Of a DNA stretch of 64,000 nt, positions 63,508 through 64,000 are shown in pieces. Position 1 is the first letter of the stretch. Each line of letters opens with the position of its first letter. Both the position numbers and the translations under genes were made by a program. Source of the stretch: an uncultured Paracoccaceae bacterium (GTDB taxonomy: Bacteria > Pseudomonadota > Alphaproteobacteria > Rhodobacterales > Rhodobacteraceae); assembly GCA_947493335.1 (NCBI GenBank), contig CANLQO010000001.1, forward strand, positions 1,550,001-1,614,000, in the 5' to 3' direction. A model generated the notes under the pieces. That model was not told the DNA's origin. It was given only the letters and a program-made list of their open reading frames with translations, and did no database searches.

Positions 63508-64000
63508 ATGTCGGTCCTGTTTGGGGTCTTGTGGCCCTTGGAGAGGTTCAATACCGCCATACTTGCGGTGGGTCGCGTGATCTCGGTCATCGCGCTGGCC
63601 ATCATGGTCTGCTTTATTCTGGGACAGGTCTTCTTTCGCTACGTGCTTAACGATGCGCCCAACTGGACCGAGGAAGGCGCGCGGTTCGGCATGCTCTGGA
63701 TGACCGGCCTGATGGCGCCGATTGCTTACCGCATGGGCGGCTTTGTCGCCATCGACATGCTGGAACGCGCCCTGCCCCGCGCCCTTGCGGGCATCCTGTC
63801 GCTGGTGCTGATGGCGATCACCATGTGGGTGCTCTTCATCTTCTGGGAACGCGGTCTGAACAACCATATCGACACGCTCTCGGGCCGTGGCTGTTCCTCG
63901 ACCCTGCGATGGCCCTTCGGGATCGAGGTCGGCAAATGCGGTGATAAATTCCAGAACCGCTTTCAATACGCTTCGCTCTGGGTTGGGATCAATCTGCTGA
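63508..64000 (+). CDS. TRAP transporter small permease (DctQ), 3' end cut by window edge
   Basis: The first 164 codons are in the window and stay open. GGAGGA precedes the ATG. Membrane spans at about 16-36, 53-73, 85-107 and the DctQ motif FFRYVLNDAPNWTEE are present. Large permease and binding-protein genes should follow. TRAP systems carry taurine, isethionate and other sulfonates in roseobacters, so uptake of the sulfonated substrate is a fair guess. Confidence 0.9.
   Translation, partial: MSVLFGVLWPLERFNTAILAVGRVISVIALAIMVCFILGQVFFRYVLNDAPNWTEEGARFGMLWMTGLMAPIAYRMGGFVAIDMLERALPRALAGILSLVLMAITMWVLFIFWERGLNNHIDTLSGRGCSSTLRWPFGIEVGKCGDKFQNRFQYASLWVGINLL

Overview
The window is a stretch of alphaproteobacterial chromosome, almost certainly Rhodobacterales (Roseobacter group). 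It is GC-rich, coding density is very high, and many neighbours overlap by 1-4 bases. The gene orders are those typical of Rhodobacteraceae: lptF-lptG-lptD-surA-pdxA-rsmA, bamE / yceD-rpmF-plsX-fabH-ihfA-merR, tatA-tatB-tatC and argS-SPOR-nagZ-scpA-scpB. The genome-level placement is inference from gene content, not from a search. No phage, transposase, CRISPR array or rRNA is visible. One tRNA gene (Pro, GGG anticodon) is present.

Left part (1-25 kb). The window opens inside iscR, the Rrf2-type iron-sulfur regulator, divergent from an alpha/beta hydrolase. A textbook Irr/ICE box lies between them. Then follow a small methyltransferase locus, a protein built of two HD phosphohydrolase domains, a CAAX-type protease, a large DEAD-box RNA helicase, a TfoX-C protein, a secreted-type leishmanolysin-like metalloprotease with an Asp-Pro repeat and a His-rich head, a DUF4112 gene behind a perfect 21-bp palindrome, ndk, an ABC-F ATPase, a flavoprotein, marC, a retropepsin-like protease with a 30-residue lipoprotein gene behind it, holC, pepA, and the LPS-export/outer-membrane operon lptF-lptG-lptD-surA-pdxA-rsmA.

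Middle part (25-47 kb). Here lie DUF4167, prmC-prfA, and a four-gene overlapping catabolic operon (M20 amidohydrolase, class III aminotransferase, two arginase-family ureohydrolases) that probably processes guanidino or polyamine compounds. Next come mazG and an orphan ferric-iron-binding protein behind two tandem iron-box-like sites, an SDR, Uup, olsB, msrB, bamE, the yceD-rpmF-plsX-fabH-ihfA-merR run, tRNA-Pro, a double-length dCTP deaminase, a PACE efflux pump and a membrane diguanylate cyclase.

Right part (47-64 kb). This holds scpB-scpA-nagZ-SPOR-argS and the Tat translocon with a DUF815 ATPase, a WYL regulator, and an overlapping dioxygenase-like / TauE-SafE / dusA set. The window ends in the most interesting locus: a GntR repressor with a Gfo/Idh/MocA protein, divergent from a sulfonate monooxygenase, an aldo/keto reductase and a flavin reductase, followed by the start of a TRAP transporter. 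The monooxygenase keeps six SsuD active-site residues at one constant offset. The gene set matches the oxidative desulfonation (sulfo-SMO) route for sulfoquinovose, with a TRAP importer in place of the ABC importer and a possible NAD-dependent sulfoquinovosidase in place of the GH31 enzyme. The TauE/SafE exporter nearby could carry away the sulfite. Small features not usually called include two short genes (36 and 30 codons), a four-copy dispersed 24-bp intergenic repeat, paired TTTTTCTAGAAAAA palindromes, and a terminator embedded in a coding end.
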